Shown: piece by piece, positions 9,470 to 18,046 of the stretch
Position numbering within the stretch: the stretch's first letter is position 1
Layout of the letters: every line of letters starts with the position of its first letter
NCBI GenBank assembly: GCA_963835165.1
Contig: CAWIGD010000012.1
Location: forward strand, 1-64,000
DNA from: VAZQ01 sp963835165
Lineage (GTDB): Bacteria > Pseudomonadota > Alphaproteobacteria > Rhizobiales > Xanthobacteraceae
Length of the DNA: 64,000 bases
Direction of reading: 5' to 3'
Notes under the pieces: generated by a model
The model's input: the letters and a program-made list of their open reading frames with translations, nothing else
Databases searched by the model: none
Told to the model about the DNA's origin: nothing
Made by a program: the position numbers and the translations under genes

Positions 9470-10372
9470 ATGAGTGCGAGTGTGGGTGAGAGCATGGAAA
9501 CGGTCGGCTTCGTCGGCGTCGGGAAGATCGGACTGCCGATCTCCGAAAACCTGATCAAGAGCGGTTACCGGGTATTGGGCTATCGCCGCAGTTCGCTCGC
9601 GGACTTCGAAAAACTCGGAGGTATCGCCGCCCGCTCGCCGGCCGAGATCGGCGCGGCGGCCGACATCGTGTTCTCGTGCCTGCCGTCGTCGTCGGCGCTC
9701 GACGACGTCATGCAGGGTCCGCAGGGGCTGCTCAAGTCCGCCCGCGCCGGGCAGATCATCGTCGAACTCGGGTCGCATCCGGTGCCCGACAAGCAGCGGC
9801 ATGTTGCGCCGCTCGCGGCCAAGGGCGCGGCTTTTCTCGACGGCGAGGTGAGCGGAACGCCGGGCATGGTGTCCGCGCGGAAAGCCGTGATCTACCTTGC
9901 CGGCGACAAGGAGGCGTGCGCGAAGGCCGAGCGCCTGGTCGGCGGCTTTGCCGATTCGTGCCTGTATTTCGGGCCGTTCGGAGCCGCGAGCCGGGTGAAG
10001 CTCGTCAACAACCTGCTCGTGGCCATCAACATCGCCGCAACCGCGGAAGCGATGGCGCTCGGCCTCAAGGCCGGCGTCGATGTCGACCTCATGATCAAGG
10101 CCATCGCCACCGGCAGCGGCGGATCCACCCAATTCGGCATCCGGGCGCCCTGGATGGCGCAGCGGCGCTTCCTGCCCGCGCAAGGCACGGTGCCCGGATT
10201 GCAGCACTACTTCGACATGATCGATGAATTCGCCGACAGCGTCGGGGTTGCAACCCCGATGCTCGATCGCGCGGTGGAACTCTATGAGAAGTTCATGGAC
10301 ATGGGCCTCGGCGAGAAGGATGGTGCCGCCATGGTCGACGTCATCGGCGCGTTGCCGCGCCGCAAGGCCTGA
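9470..10372 (+). CDS. NAD(P)-dependent beta-hydroxyacid dehydrogenase
   Basis: A 300-residue enzyme of the 3-hydroxyisobutyrate / tartronate-semialdehyde reductase family. The Rossmann motif GFVGVGKIG is at the N-terminus, the substrate-binding motif DGEVSGTPGMVSARKA falls near residue 124, and the catalytic lysine lies in KLVNN near residue 178. An internal ATG at 9494 is an alternative start; 9470 has GGAAG upstream. It probably oxidises or reduces a hydroxyacid intermediate of the catabolic pathway. It is spaced tightly with its neighbours. Confidence 0.87.
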   Translation: MSASVGESMETVGFVGVGKIGLPISENLIKSGYRVLGYRRSSLADFEKLGGIAARSPAEIGAAADIVFSCLPSSSALDDVMQGPQGLLKSARAGQIIVELGSHPVPDKQRHVAPLAAKGAAFLDGEVSGTPGMVSARKAVIYLAGDKEACAKAERLVGGFADSCLYFGPFGAASRVKLVNNLLVAINIAATAEAMALGLKAGVDVDLMIKAIATGSGGSTQFGIRAPWMAQRRFLPAQGTVPGLQHYFDMIDEFADSVGVATPMLDRAVELYEKFMDMGLGEKDGAAMVDVIGALPRRKA

Positions 10373-10405
10373 AATTCAACCGAACAAACAAGACCGGAGG
10401 TCTGC

Positions 10406-11290
10406 ATGATCCGCGTGAAGAAGATCGCCCACGCCATTTATGAAATGCCCGATGTCGACAAGCAGACCGAGTACTACACGGAGGTGCTCGGGCTTACCGT
10501 TACCGGGAAGGACAAGGATGCGGTCTATCTGGCTTCGACCGTCGATCATCACTCGGTGGTGCTGCGCAAGGGGTCGAAGTCGAAATGCGCGCGTCTCGGC
10601 TTTCAGATTGCGCCCGAGGACGATCTCGGCGCGTTCGAAAAGCAGGTCCAGGGCCTCGGCATCAAGACCGAGCGCCAGAAGGATCCGGAGCCTTCGATTT
10701 CCGACATGGTCACATTCCAGGATCCGAAGGGAACGGTGATGGAGGTGTTCAAGCGCGAGGCATTCTCGGGTCAGCGCTTCCCCACCAAAGGTATCGTCCC
10801 GCACAAGCTCGGGCATGTCGCGTTCTTTGTCACCGACGTCAAGAATACGACCAAGTTCTATGTCGACGTGCTCGGCTTTCGCGAGTCCGACTGGATGGGC
10901 GATTTCTTCTCGTTCCTGCGCTGCGGTCGCGATCACCACACCATCAACCTGATGCAAACCAACGAGGACCGGCATTTCCACACCGCGTTCGAGCTGCGCG
11001 ATTGGGCGCACCTGCAGACCGCCTGCGATTATCTCAGTCTCAACGGCTACAAGCTGCTGTGGGGTCCGGGCCGGCACGGCATAGGCCACAACCTTTTCGC
11101 CTATCACCGCGCACCGAACGGGCTGATCACCGAGCTGTTCGCCGAGCTCGACCAGGTGAACGAGGAACTCGGCTATTTCGAGCCGCGGCCCTGGCATCGC
11201 GACAATCCGCAGCGGCCGAAAGTGTGGGCGAAGAATCCGTCGGCCTCCAACCTCTGGGGCATCATGCCGCCGGACGAGATGCATCACTAG
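10406..11290 (+). CDS. Extradiol-type VOC dioxygenase (catechol 2,3-dioxygenase-like)
   Basis: A 294-residue protein with two vicinal-oxygen-chelate modules, as in type I extradiol ring-cleavage dioxygenases. The N-terminal module starts at KIAHAIYEMPDV. In the C-terminal module the likely Fe(II) ligands are H137 (LGHVAFFV), a histidine of the RHFHTAF stretch (190 or 192) and E243 (LITELF), with H177/H178 in GRDHHTINLM near the general base. It would cleave a catechol-like or hydroxy-heterocyclic ring beside the hydroxyl groups. GGAGG precedes the ATG, and it is the last gene of the catabolic run. Confidence 0.87.
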   Translation: MIRVKKIAHAIYEMPDVDKQTEYYTEVLGLTVTGKDKDAVYLASTVDHHSVVLRKGSKSKCARLGFQIAPEDDLGAFEKQVQGLGIKTERQKDPEPSISDMVTFQDPKGTVMEVFKREAFSGQRFPTKGIVPHKLGHVAFFVTDVKNTTKFYVDVLGFRESDWMGDFFSFLRCGRDHHTINLMQTNEDRHFHTAFELRDWAHLQTACDYLSLNGYKLLWGPGRHGIGHNLFAYHRAPNGLITELFAELDQVNEELGYFEPRPWHRDNPQRPKVWAKNPSASNLWGIMPPDEMHH

Positions 11291-11440
11291 GATCGCGAGC
11301 TGCGGCGGCAGACTTTAGTCCGCTCCGTCTCCCCGCGCCGGGTTTGCCCGGGTCGTGTCTCGATCTGACGCAGGCCGGGCAGCCTGCGTGGGATCGCGCG
11401 GGAGTTGACGCTGGACGGCATTTCTCGCTACCTCTCGCGC

Positions 11441-12676
11441 ATGGTGAGGCGTCGACACGTCTATCACGTGGCCGGATACGATCCGATCGACGCCGGCGCG
11501 CAATACCGGCGCTTCCGGCGTCAGCTCGACGTCTTCCAACGCACCTGGAACGTTCACGCCACCTTGTCCGACGTCGAGCAGTCGCAAGATCGAACGCGCG
11601 CCTGGTGGACGGTCGAGACGCGTGCCGGCAACTGGCAGGTCGCAGCGACGCACGAAGTGCTGATCTGGGATGATATCGTGCGCGCCGATTTCATCCGATC
11701 GCTGCCGGTGCGGCTGCTCAATGCAGCGCGGGTCTATGCCGATTTTGTCGCGACCGGCACGATGTTCCGCTACATCATGGCGAACCCGCGCTACGCCGGT
11801 TTTTTTCTCTTTCCCATCCTGTCGCTGGTCTTGTTCGCGGTCGGCGGATGGTTCCTTGCCTATCTGTTGACTGCGCTGCTCGGGCTCGAAGGGATCGTCG
11901 CCGGCGCGGTGGGCCTGGTGGCCGGCGTTGCCGCCTTTCTTGGTCTGCTCCGGTGGCCCGGCCGACGCTGGCGCGTGCAGCAGTTGTTGGACGACTGGAT
12001 ATTCGCCCACGATTATCTGCTCGGCCGCCGGCCCGATGTAGATGCCCGCCTCGATCGTTTTGCGCAGACGCTGGTCGCGCGCTCGCGCGAGGCCAAGGTG
12101 GATGAAATCGTGATCGTCGGTCACAGCCTGGGTGCGATGCTCGCGATCGACATGCTGGTGCGCGCGCTTGCGCTCGATCCCGATTTCGGCCGCCGCGGGG
12201 TGGCGATCTGCTTGCTCACCGTCGGCGCCACCATTCCGAAATTTGCCCTGCATCCGCGCGCGCAGGATATCCGCAGCAGGATCGCGCGCGTGGTGGCTGA
12301 GCCGTCGATCGCTTGGACCGAATACCAGTCGCGCGACGACACCATCAGTTTCTACAAGTTCGATCCGGTTTCGCTGAGACGCATCGCCGGTGACCGGCTC
12401 GACGGCAAGCCGGTGATCCGGCGCGTGCAGATCCACGATATGGTGACGGCGGAGACCTTCGCGCGCTGCCGCCGCAACATTTTGCGGCTGCACTATCGTT
12501 CGGTGATGGCCAATGATCGGCGCGCCCCCTACGACTATTATCTGCTGGCGTGCGGCCCGGCCGCCTTTCTCGACTGGACGGCCTCGCCCGAGGGTCTGCT
12601 GGATTTCGTGGCCGCGGACGGCACGTATCGGGATCCGCCGCGCTGCTCCACGAAGGTCGCCGAGCCGGCATCATGA
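11441..12676 (+). CDS. Membrane-anchored lipase/esterase-like protein
   Basis: About 411 residues. The N-terminal part starts with a beta strand (RRRHVYHVAGYDP). Two adjacent hydrophobic segments follow (about 110-165), and then a domain with the nucleophile elbow VGHSLGAMLA near residue 228. This places it among alpha/beta-hydrolase lipase-like proteins fixed to the inner membrane. I do not know its substrate. A TTG at 11405 could extend it by 12 residues; the ATG at 11441 fits the domain start better, although neither has a clear ribosome site. Its TGA overlaps the ATG of the next gene. Confidence 0.7.
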   Translation: MVRRRHVYHVAGYDPIDAGAQYRRFRRQLDVFQRTWNVHATLSDVEQSQDRTRAWWTVETRAGNWQVAATHEVLIWDDIVRADFIRSLPVRLLNAARVYADFVATGTMFRYIMANPRYAGFFLFPILSLVLFAVGGWFLAYLLTALLGLEGIVAGAVGLVAGVAAFLGLLRWPGRRWRVQQLLDDWIFAHDYLLGRRPDVDARLDRFAQTLVARSREAKVDEIVIVGHSLGAMLAIDMLVRALALDPDFGRRGVAICLLTVGATIPKFALHPRAQDIRSRIARVVAEPSIAWTEYQSRDDTISFYKFDPVSLRRIAGDRLDGKPVIRRVQIHDMVTAETFARCRRNILRLHYRSVMANDRRAPYDYYLLACGPAAFLDWTASPEGLLDFVAADGTYRDPPRCSTKVAEPAS

Positions 12677-13258
12677 CGCCGCTCGTTGCCAAGGTGATCT
12701 GGCTGATCGGCGTCGTGGGCTGGTTCATCATCCGCTATCCCCATGAGCGGCGCGCGCGCCGCACGCCGAGGCTGCTGCGCAGCGATCGCGGCCGTGAATT
12801 GGTGCTGATGACGATTTCGGCCACGGGACTGGGCGTCATTCCCGATGATCTATGTGTTCACCGGCGCGCCGCGTTTCGCCAACTACCCGATGCAGCCGTG
12901 GCAAGGATGGCTGGGTGCGGCGCTGTTCGCGGCGTCGCTGTGGCTGTTCCATCGGACGCACAAGGACCTCGGGCGCAACTGGTCGGTGACGCTCGAAGTC
13001 CGCGAGCAGCACGCGCTGGTGACGAATGGCGTCTATGGCCGCGTGCGGCATCCGATGTATTCGGCATTTTGGCTTTGGGCGCTGGCGCAGGCGCTGCTGC
13101 TGCCGAACTGGATCGCGGGCCCCGCAGGTCTGGTCGGATTCGGGACGCTGTTCTTTCTGCGTGTCGGGCGGGAGGAGGCGCTGATGGCGGAGACCTTCGG
13201 CGACGAATACCGCCGCTACATGGCGCGCACGTCTCGGATCGTGCCGGGGATCTACTAG
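12673..13258 (+). pseudogene. Isoprenylcysteine methyltransferase-like membrane protein, frameshifted
   Basis: A small integral-membrane methyltransferase-like protein (ICMT/PEMT superfamily). It starts by ATGA overlap with the lipase-like gene and runs MTPLVAKVIWLIGVVGWF... to GLGVIP. The homologous sequence then continues one frame over as MIYVFTGAPRFANYP. The SAM and substrate motif NGVYGRVRHPMYSAFW and the tail GDEYRRYMARTSRI are intact. An extra C in the CCC run at 12840-12842 would cause the shift. With one C removed, the product is about 194 residues with four or five membrane spans. A base-calling error in the homopolymer is as likely as true decay. Confidence 0.75.
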
Positions 13259-13274
13259 CGCGGCCGGATCGACA

Positions 13275-14075
13275 TCAGCGCGGACGCTGCATCAGGCCGA
13301 CGAATCGCGTCAGCAGGCTCTGCGGCAACAGCACGCTGATCGCCACGCTGATACGGTCGATCAATCGCGGAATGACGATGCGTTTTCCCGCTTTGAAACC
13401 GCGCCATCCCACTTCGGCAATGTCGGGGGAATTCGATCGCGGCATCAGCTTCATGAGACGGCTCTGCCCGACCGAGCAGCGCTCGAAGAATGCCGTCCTG
13501 ACCACACCGGGGGTAAGGCAGGTGACGGTCACTCCGCTGCCGGCGACTTCGGCGGCGAGCGCTGCCGAGAACGAGTTCACATACGCCTTCGATGCGTAAT
13601 AGGCCGCCATGTTGGGTCCTGCGACGTAACCTGTGATCGACCCCACGTTGAGAACGCCGCCGCGTCCTCTCGCCACCATTCCTGGAAGAAATCGCAGCGT
13701 CAGTTCGGTCAGTGCGCGAATGTTGACATCGACAAGGTTCAATTGCTCCCTGGGCGCGGCTTCGGCCGCGGGCCCGAACACACCGAAGCCGGCGCTGTTC
13801 ACGAGCACATCGCAATAGAGGCTGCGCTCGGACAGCGCGCTTTCGATGCGGTCGGGGGCGCGGGGATCGAGCAGGTCGATGGAAAGGGCGGCCGCTTGCG
13901 AGCCGGCGGCCGCAAGCTCTGCCACAAGCTGGTCGAGCGCCTGCTGCGACCGGCCCAGCAGCAGCAGGAAGCAGCGATCGCGTGCCGCGAGTCGCGCGAT
14001 GTCCCGCCCGATTCCGGACGAGGCGCCGGTCACGACGATGGCGGGCTGCAACGTCCCGTCGGTCTCCTTCACCAT
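13275..14075 (-). CDS. Short-chain dehydrogenase/reductase
   Basis: A 266-residue classical SDR. It has the cofactor motif TGASSGIG at about residue 18, NSAG near 94, a serine in NVGSITG and the catalytic pair YASKAYVNSF. The C-terminal segment after PGVVRT is hydrophobic in part (ISVAISVLLPQSLLTRF), as in SDRs that work at membranes on lipid or steroid-like substrates. The ATG at 14075 has GGGGTGG upstream; a GTG two codons earlier is also possible. It converges with the ICMT-like gene and lies 49 nt past the SGNH hydrolase gene on the same strand. Confidence 0.88.
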   Translation of the reverse strand: MVKETDGTLQPAIVVTGASSGIGRDIARLAARDRCFLLLLGRSQQALDQLVAELAAAGSQAAALSIDLLDPRAPDRIESALSERSLYCDVLVNSAGFGVFGPAAEAAPREQLNLVDVNIRALTELTLRFLPGMVARGRGGVLNVGSITGYVAGPNMAAYYASKAYVNSFSAALAAEVAGSGVTVTCLTPGVVRTAFFERCSVGQSRLMKLMPRSNSPDIAEVGWRGFKAGKRIVIPRLIDRISVAISVLLPQSLLTRFVGLMQRPR

Positions 14076-14123
14076 GCCCACCCCATATGCACGACGTGCA
14101 CCCCCGATGTCATCGCTGCGAAG

Positions 14124-14924
14124 TCAGCGCCCGCCGGCATGAACGGCGCGCGCGAGTGCCCGGCCGACACAGTCGTAGCCGGCAGTCGAATTGTGCAATC
14201 CGTCCCATGAGACGAGAGCGCCCGCCGGCAGCCCCGCCTCGATCGAGCGGCGCATCAGGGCAAAGCGCGAAAACAGGCCGACCCGCTCCTGCCGCGCCAC
14301 CTCGGCGATGATGGTCTGCATGGCCCCATGATGCGAAGAGGCGAGCACGACCGGCGCGTATTGCAGATCCATCAGGACCACGTCGGCGCCGCCCGCCTTC
14401 AGCGCGCGGACGCCTTCGGTGACCTGCTCTTTGAGGCCCTCGGCGCGGCCGCCCCAGGCCACATCGTTGGTCCCAAGTTGCCATATGACCAGATCGGGCT
14501 TGAGAGCGAGAACATCGCGGCCAAAACGGCCGATGCTGCCGGTGACCGTTTCGCCGACGCGGCCGCTGTTGATGATCTCGATGCGTGCCGCCGGGCGCAG
14601 CCTGGCGAGTTCGCGCCGCATCACCTCCGGATAGGTCGCGGACGGACTCAGCATCCACAAGCCGGTGGTCGAGGACGATCCGATGGCGACGATCCGCACC
14701 GGCTCGCCCGCGCTGAGGCGCGCCATGGTTCGCGGCAATGGGGCGCCAAGGGAAAGGCTTCGATTCGCCGCGAGACAGGCCTCGGCCTCCGGCAGGCTGC
14801 CCGGCGCTTGGGGGCGGGCATCTTCGGAACCTGCGACCAGCAGCGCCGCCGCGAGCCACCCTGGCCATGAGCGGCGAGGCCCGGCGCGGGACACATGGTC
14901 ATCATGGGGCCGTGGGCGTTTCAT
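14124..14924 (-). CDS. SGNH/GDSL-family hydrolase, exported
   Basis: A 266-residue SGNH esterase/acyl hydrolase. An N-terminal signal-like segment (RRSWPGWLAAALLVAG) precedes the mature domain. The block I serine is in IAIGSSSTTG, the glycine block in INSGRVGET, the asparagine in QLGTNDV and the Asp-His pair in SWDGLHNSTAGYDC. All four SGNH residues are present, so it should be an active periplasmic hydrolase. A GTG one codon upstream (14927) is an alternative start. It follows the radical SAM gene by 43 nt and is probably co-transcribed with it. Confidence 0.85.
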   Translation of the reverse strand: MKRPRPHDDHVSRAGPRRSWPGWLAAALLVAGSEDARPQAPGSLPEAEACLAANRSLSLGAPLPRTMARLSAGEPVRIVAIGSSSTTGLWMLSPSATYPEVMRRELARLRPAARIEIINSGRVGETVTGSIGRFGRDVLALKPDLVIWQLGTNDVAWGGRAEGLKEQVTEGVRALKAGGADVVLMDLQYAPVVLASSHHGAMQTIIAEVARQERVGLFSRFALMRRSIEAGLPAGALVSWDGLHNSTAGYDCVGRALARAVHAGGR

Positions 14925-14967
14925 CACACGCTTGGCCCGAGGCTCTCGGCCTCGGCTGCGCCGTACT

Positions 14968-16758
14968 TCAAGCGGGGGCCTCGGCCCTCGTGGGTCGGTT
15001 GGTGCCGGTCAATTGCTCGATCTTGTGGACGTGTGCGACCGCCTCGCGCGCGGCATCGCTGTGGGTGAACAACTCGAGCCGTTCGGTCTCGTCCTCGGTC
15101 ACCGGCGTCATCGCCAGATCGGTGTAGGTGTACCGATTCGGGTCCTTCTTGACCCGCCGATTGGTCGCGTGCAGCCACAGCAGCAGTCGCACCGCGCGGG
15201 AATATTTGGTCACGAAGTTCCATGCGTATTTTGGATAGAACGCCCAGATCGGCTCGATCGGCAGGCCGGGTCGCCGATCCAGCCGGTATTTCCGGCGCAG
15301 CAAACCTCCCTGCAACGGGTGCGCACCCTCCAGCGGAACGGAGGAGCAGAACAGGAACACGAAGCTCACGAGCCGCGACATGCTGCAATCGACGGCCGCT
15401 CCGCGGCGGAGGATCGTCTCCATGTGCTCCGGGGTGTAATAGGTTTTCCACGCGGACTGATAAACCTGCTCCCATTCTTCCTTGCTCATCTTGGGATGAT
15501 GGGCGACGGCGTGCTCGCCGTCGTACAGGTTCATGTCCTCGTGCATCCACTCGCCCTTCTGCCACAGCACCTTGTGGTCTTCCGAACCCGGAAGCGGCGT
15601 CAGGCAGAAGAATTCCAGGATATCGAGCGGCAGCTCCCGCTGGATGATGGCGATATCCTCGCGGATGGATTCGGGCGTATCGAACGGAAAACCGAGGATG
15701 TAACCCGCGGTCGTGATCGCGCCTGCGTTCTTCCAGGCGAGCAGCATCGTGCGGTATTCCGTGATCTTGTTCTGACGCTTCTTGGCCGCGATCAGGTTCG
15801 CGGCATTGATGCTTTCGAGGCCGACCAGCACCCGGTTGGTGCCCGCGCGTGCCGCTTTCTCGATGAAGTTCGGGATCTTGTGACACAGCGTATCGACCTG
15901 AACCATCAGCCGGATGTTCATCTTCTCGCGTTCACGCAACATGATGATCCGGTCGAAGATCGCTTCCCAGTCCTTGTTGCGGGCGAGATTGTCGTCGGTG
16001 ATGAAAAAATGGCGGATGCCTTGCACGTAGTGCTCGCGGATCGTCCGCTCGACGTCGTCGGCCGAGCGGCGTCGTGATTTCCTGCCTTGGACATTGATGA
16101 TGGTGCAGAACGAGCATTGGTAAGGACAGCCTCGGCCGGCATCGAAGCTCGCCAGGGCCTGGAAGGTTTTTTTCAGATGCGAGACGGGGAGGATGGGGGT
16201 CGGTTCGGACTCGAGCGACGGCAGATCCTTCAGGTAGTTGTAGATCGGCTTCAGCGTCCCGTTCGCGGCATCCTGCAGAATCAGGTCCATCCGGCCTTCC
16301 AGCTCGCCGGCGAACATGCTGATGCCCAGGTCGAGCGTCTTCTGCAGGTCGGCTTGCATTTCGGGCAGCATCGCGAGACAGCCGGACACATGAAATCCGC
16401 CGATTATCACCGGCACGCCCGCCGCACGGAACGGGCGGGCGATATCGAGTGCGCGCGGATACTGATTCGACTGCACACCGACGATCCCCACCAGGCCGAA
16501 TCCGTCGTGACGCCGAAACAGGGAAAGCAATCTGTTGATTTTGACCCGGGTATGGATCTCGTCGATCACGGTGATGTCGATGGCCGTGTCGGGCCCCAGC
16601 ACGGAGCGCAGCCCCGAATCCCGCCCCAGGCTGTAGAGCACGGCGAGCGTGTTCGACGGAACGAATGCGCGCATCCACTGGATGACATATCCGTCGTCGT
16701 CGTAATGCGACGGCTTGATCAGAACGAGCTGAAACCGCCGCGTCGATGCACCTGCCAT
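14968..16758 (-). CDS. B12-binding-domain radical SAM protein
   Basis: A 596-residue protein. An N-terminal cobalamin-binding-like Rossmann domain (about 1-180, with GIVGVQSNQYPRALDIAR and VPVIIGGFH) precedes a radical SAM core whose cluster cysteines are C211, C215 and C218 (GCPYQCSFC). The later core holds GLESIN, GYILGFPFDTPESI and a C-terminal extension with two hydrophobic patches. Class B family members are methylases or cyclases acting on lipids, hopanoids or natural products; which one applies cannot be told here. A GGGAGTGGGGA stretch precedes the ATG. It leads a minus-strand group with the SGNH hydrolase. Confidence 0.85.
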   Translation of the reverse strand: MAGASTRRFQLVLIKPSHYDDDGYVIQWMRAFVPSNTLAVLYSLGRDSGLRSVLGPDTAIDITVIDEIHTRVKINRLLSLFRRHDGFGLVGIVGVQSNQYPRALDIARPFRAAGVPVIIGGFHVSGCLAMLPEMQADLQKTLDLGISMFAGELEGRMDLILQDAANGTLKPIYNYLKDLPSLESEPTPILPVSHLKKTFQALASFDAGRGCPYQCSFCTIINVQGRKSRRRSADDVERTIREHYVQGIRHFFITDDNLARNKDWEAIFDRIIMLREREKMNIRLMVQVDTLCHKIPNFIEKAARAGTNRVLVGLESINAANLIAAKKRQNKITEYRTMLLAWKNAGAITTAGYILGFPFDTPESIREDIAIIQRELPLDILEFFCLTPLPGSEDHKVLWQKGEWMHEDMNLYDGEHAVAHHPKMSKEEWEQVYQSAWKTYYTPEHMETILRRGAAVDCSMSRLVSFVFLFCSSVPLEGAHPLQGGLLRRKYRLDRRPGLPIEPIWAFYPKYAWNFVTKYSRAVRLLLWLHATNRRVKKDPNRYTYTDLAMTPVTEDETERLELFTHSDAAREAVAHVHKIEQLTGTNRPTRAEAPA

Positions 16759-16960
16759 GCCGTCATATCCCCACTCCCGGCGCGCTCGGCGGGAGGTTCA
16801 AGTCAACGGCTGCAACCTTAACATGATAGTGGTTTACGAAAAAAGGCCGGAATCAGCGGCAAACGCGGCGGCGCCGCGTTTCAGGCACCGGAAAAGTTCC
16901 CGATGACGCCAAACGGGTGAGTTGGTTGAGGATTGCGATTGCGTCCTCCGCCAACAAAAA

Positions 16961-16985
16961 AGCGGAGGCCTCAAAGGCCTCCGCT
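16961..16985 (-). terminator. Rho-independent terminator
   Basis: A perfect 11-bp stem (AGCGGAGGCCT against AGGCCTCCGCT) with a 3-nt loop, followed on the minus strand by seven T residues. It lies 33 nt past the stop of the secreted protein gene that ends at 17018 and clearly terminates it. Confidence 0.9.
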
Positions 16986-17017
16986 GTCGTCGACTTTGGT
17001 CTTTCGAGCCGTCTCGA

Positions 17018-17725
17018 TCAGGTGCGCGGAGCGGCCTCTACGATCTGCCGCGCCGGAGCGGCGGGCTTCCTGGCGGCAACCGCCGGAGCCCGCGGCGTCG
17101 GAGCCGGAGCCTGCGCCACCGGCTGGCTCGCCATATAACGCCGCCCGCCGTTGAGCTCGCGAAGGCGGTTCACCCATTCCTCGGGATACAGCAGATGATT
17201 TCCTGGAACGCGCAGGCCCATGTGGCTCGCGATGGCCTGGATGAAAGCCACGCAGTTCCACGTGGCCGCATTCCAAACGGGTGAAGTCGCCTGCAGGTGC
17301 TTGATATATGCAAACACCTCCTTGGCCTGCGCCTCATCCATATAGACGCGGTAGCTGGCGGTGAGATAGTCCTCGTCGAGGTCGCCGTAGCTCTTGCCCG
17401 TTTCCGCCAGCACCGGCAGCACGTGCCCAACGATGTAGGGAATGACGCTCTCGGTTGCCGGATGAAGACCCGCGACTTCGATCTGGCGCTGCCCCGCCCG
17501 TCCAAACCACACGAAGGCGTGGCCATAGCTGGCGGCGGTACGCGCGCGGAAATCGACGTAATACATACCTTTGGTATTCGTGCTCTGCGGCTTCGCGCTG
17601 GTCACCGCGGTAGCAGTTGCGTCCTGCGCGCTCGCCGCCTGAATTCCCAGCCCGGCTGAGATCGCGACCGCACACAGGCCCACGAGAAAGCCAAGGCTTC
17701 CTCTTTTTGCCGGACGATGTTGCAT
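17018..17725 (-). CDS. Exported protein with a possible permuted papain-like fold
   Basis: A 235-residue secreted protein of unknown function. The signal peptide is LGFLVGLCAVAISAGLGIQAASAQD. The folded part carries YYVDFRARTAASYGHAFVWFG near residue 55, a conserved-looking NAATWNCVAFIQAIASHMG near 160, and LYPEEWVNRLREL. The His-before-Cys order resembles circularly permuted NlpC/P60 or LRAT-like cysteine hydrolases; that is an inference from order alone. The tail after residue 195 is Ala/Pro-rich and low in complexity. AGGGGAG precedes the ATG at 17725, so longer upstream starts are unnecessary. It ends at a strong terminator. Confidence 0.75.
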   Translation of the reverse strand: MQHRPAKRGSLGFLVGLCAVAISAGLGIQAASAQDATATAVTSAKPQSTNTKGMYYVDFRARTAASYGHAFVWFGRAGQRQIEVAGLHPATESVIPYIVGHVLPVLAETGKSYGDLDEDYLTASYRVYMDEAQAKEVFAYIKHLQATSPVWNAATWNCVAFIQAIASHMGLRVPGNHLLYPEEWVNRLRELNGGRRYMASQPVAQAPAPTPRAPAVAARKPAAPARQIVEAAPRT

Positions 17726-17860
17726 TGTAGGCTCCCCTGACCATGCTCCGCTCAGCCACGACTGAAGCGGCAAGCGCACTAGCGGTCCCGAGCGGGTGCT
17801 CACGACTCTGCTACTTCGGGAGAAGAAAGCAGAGGACGCGAGCACCCCTCGTGACTTGCA

Positions 17861-18046
17861 TTAGCCTCTGGCGGCCACCGGTTGCGGATACTTTCCGATC
17901 GGGGCCTTGCCGACCGGATACTTGCCGATCGGAGCCTTGCCGACCGGCGCTGCCGGCGGAGGTGGCTCCTTACGGGGCAGGTCGGCGGCGGCGGCTGCGC
18001 TCAGCATGGCCAAGGATGCAGCCGTTACGGTTAGAATCTTCAGCAT
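17861..18046 (-). CDS. Small exported repeat protein
   Basis: A 61-residue protein with a signal peptide (MLKILTVTAASLAMLSAAAAADLP) and a short mature part made of a tandem decapeptide of the form PVGKAPIGKY, present about twice. The matching 30-bp DNA repeat lies near 17893-17952. AAGGGGA precedes the ATG. The function is unknown. It lies just upstream of the papain-like exported protein on the same strand, and the two may be expressed together in the envelope. Confidence 0.65.
   Translation of the reverse strand: MLKILTVTAASLAMLSAAAAADLPRKEPPPPAAPVGKAPIGKYPVGKAPIGKYPQPVAARG

Noticed and set aside
17893..17952. Tandem 30-bp repeats resembling a tiny CRISPR array
   Set aside because: They are contiguous without spacers and encode the decapeptide repeat of a small exported protein.
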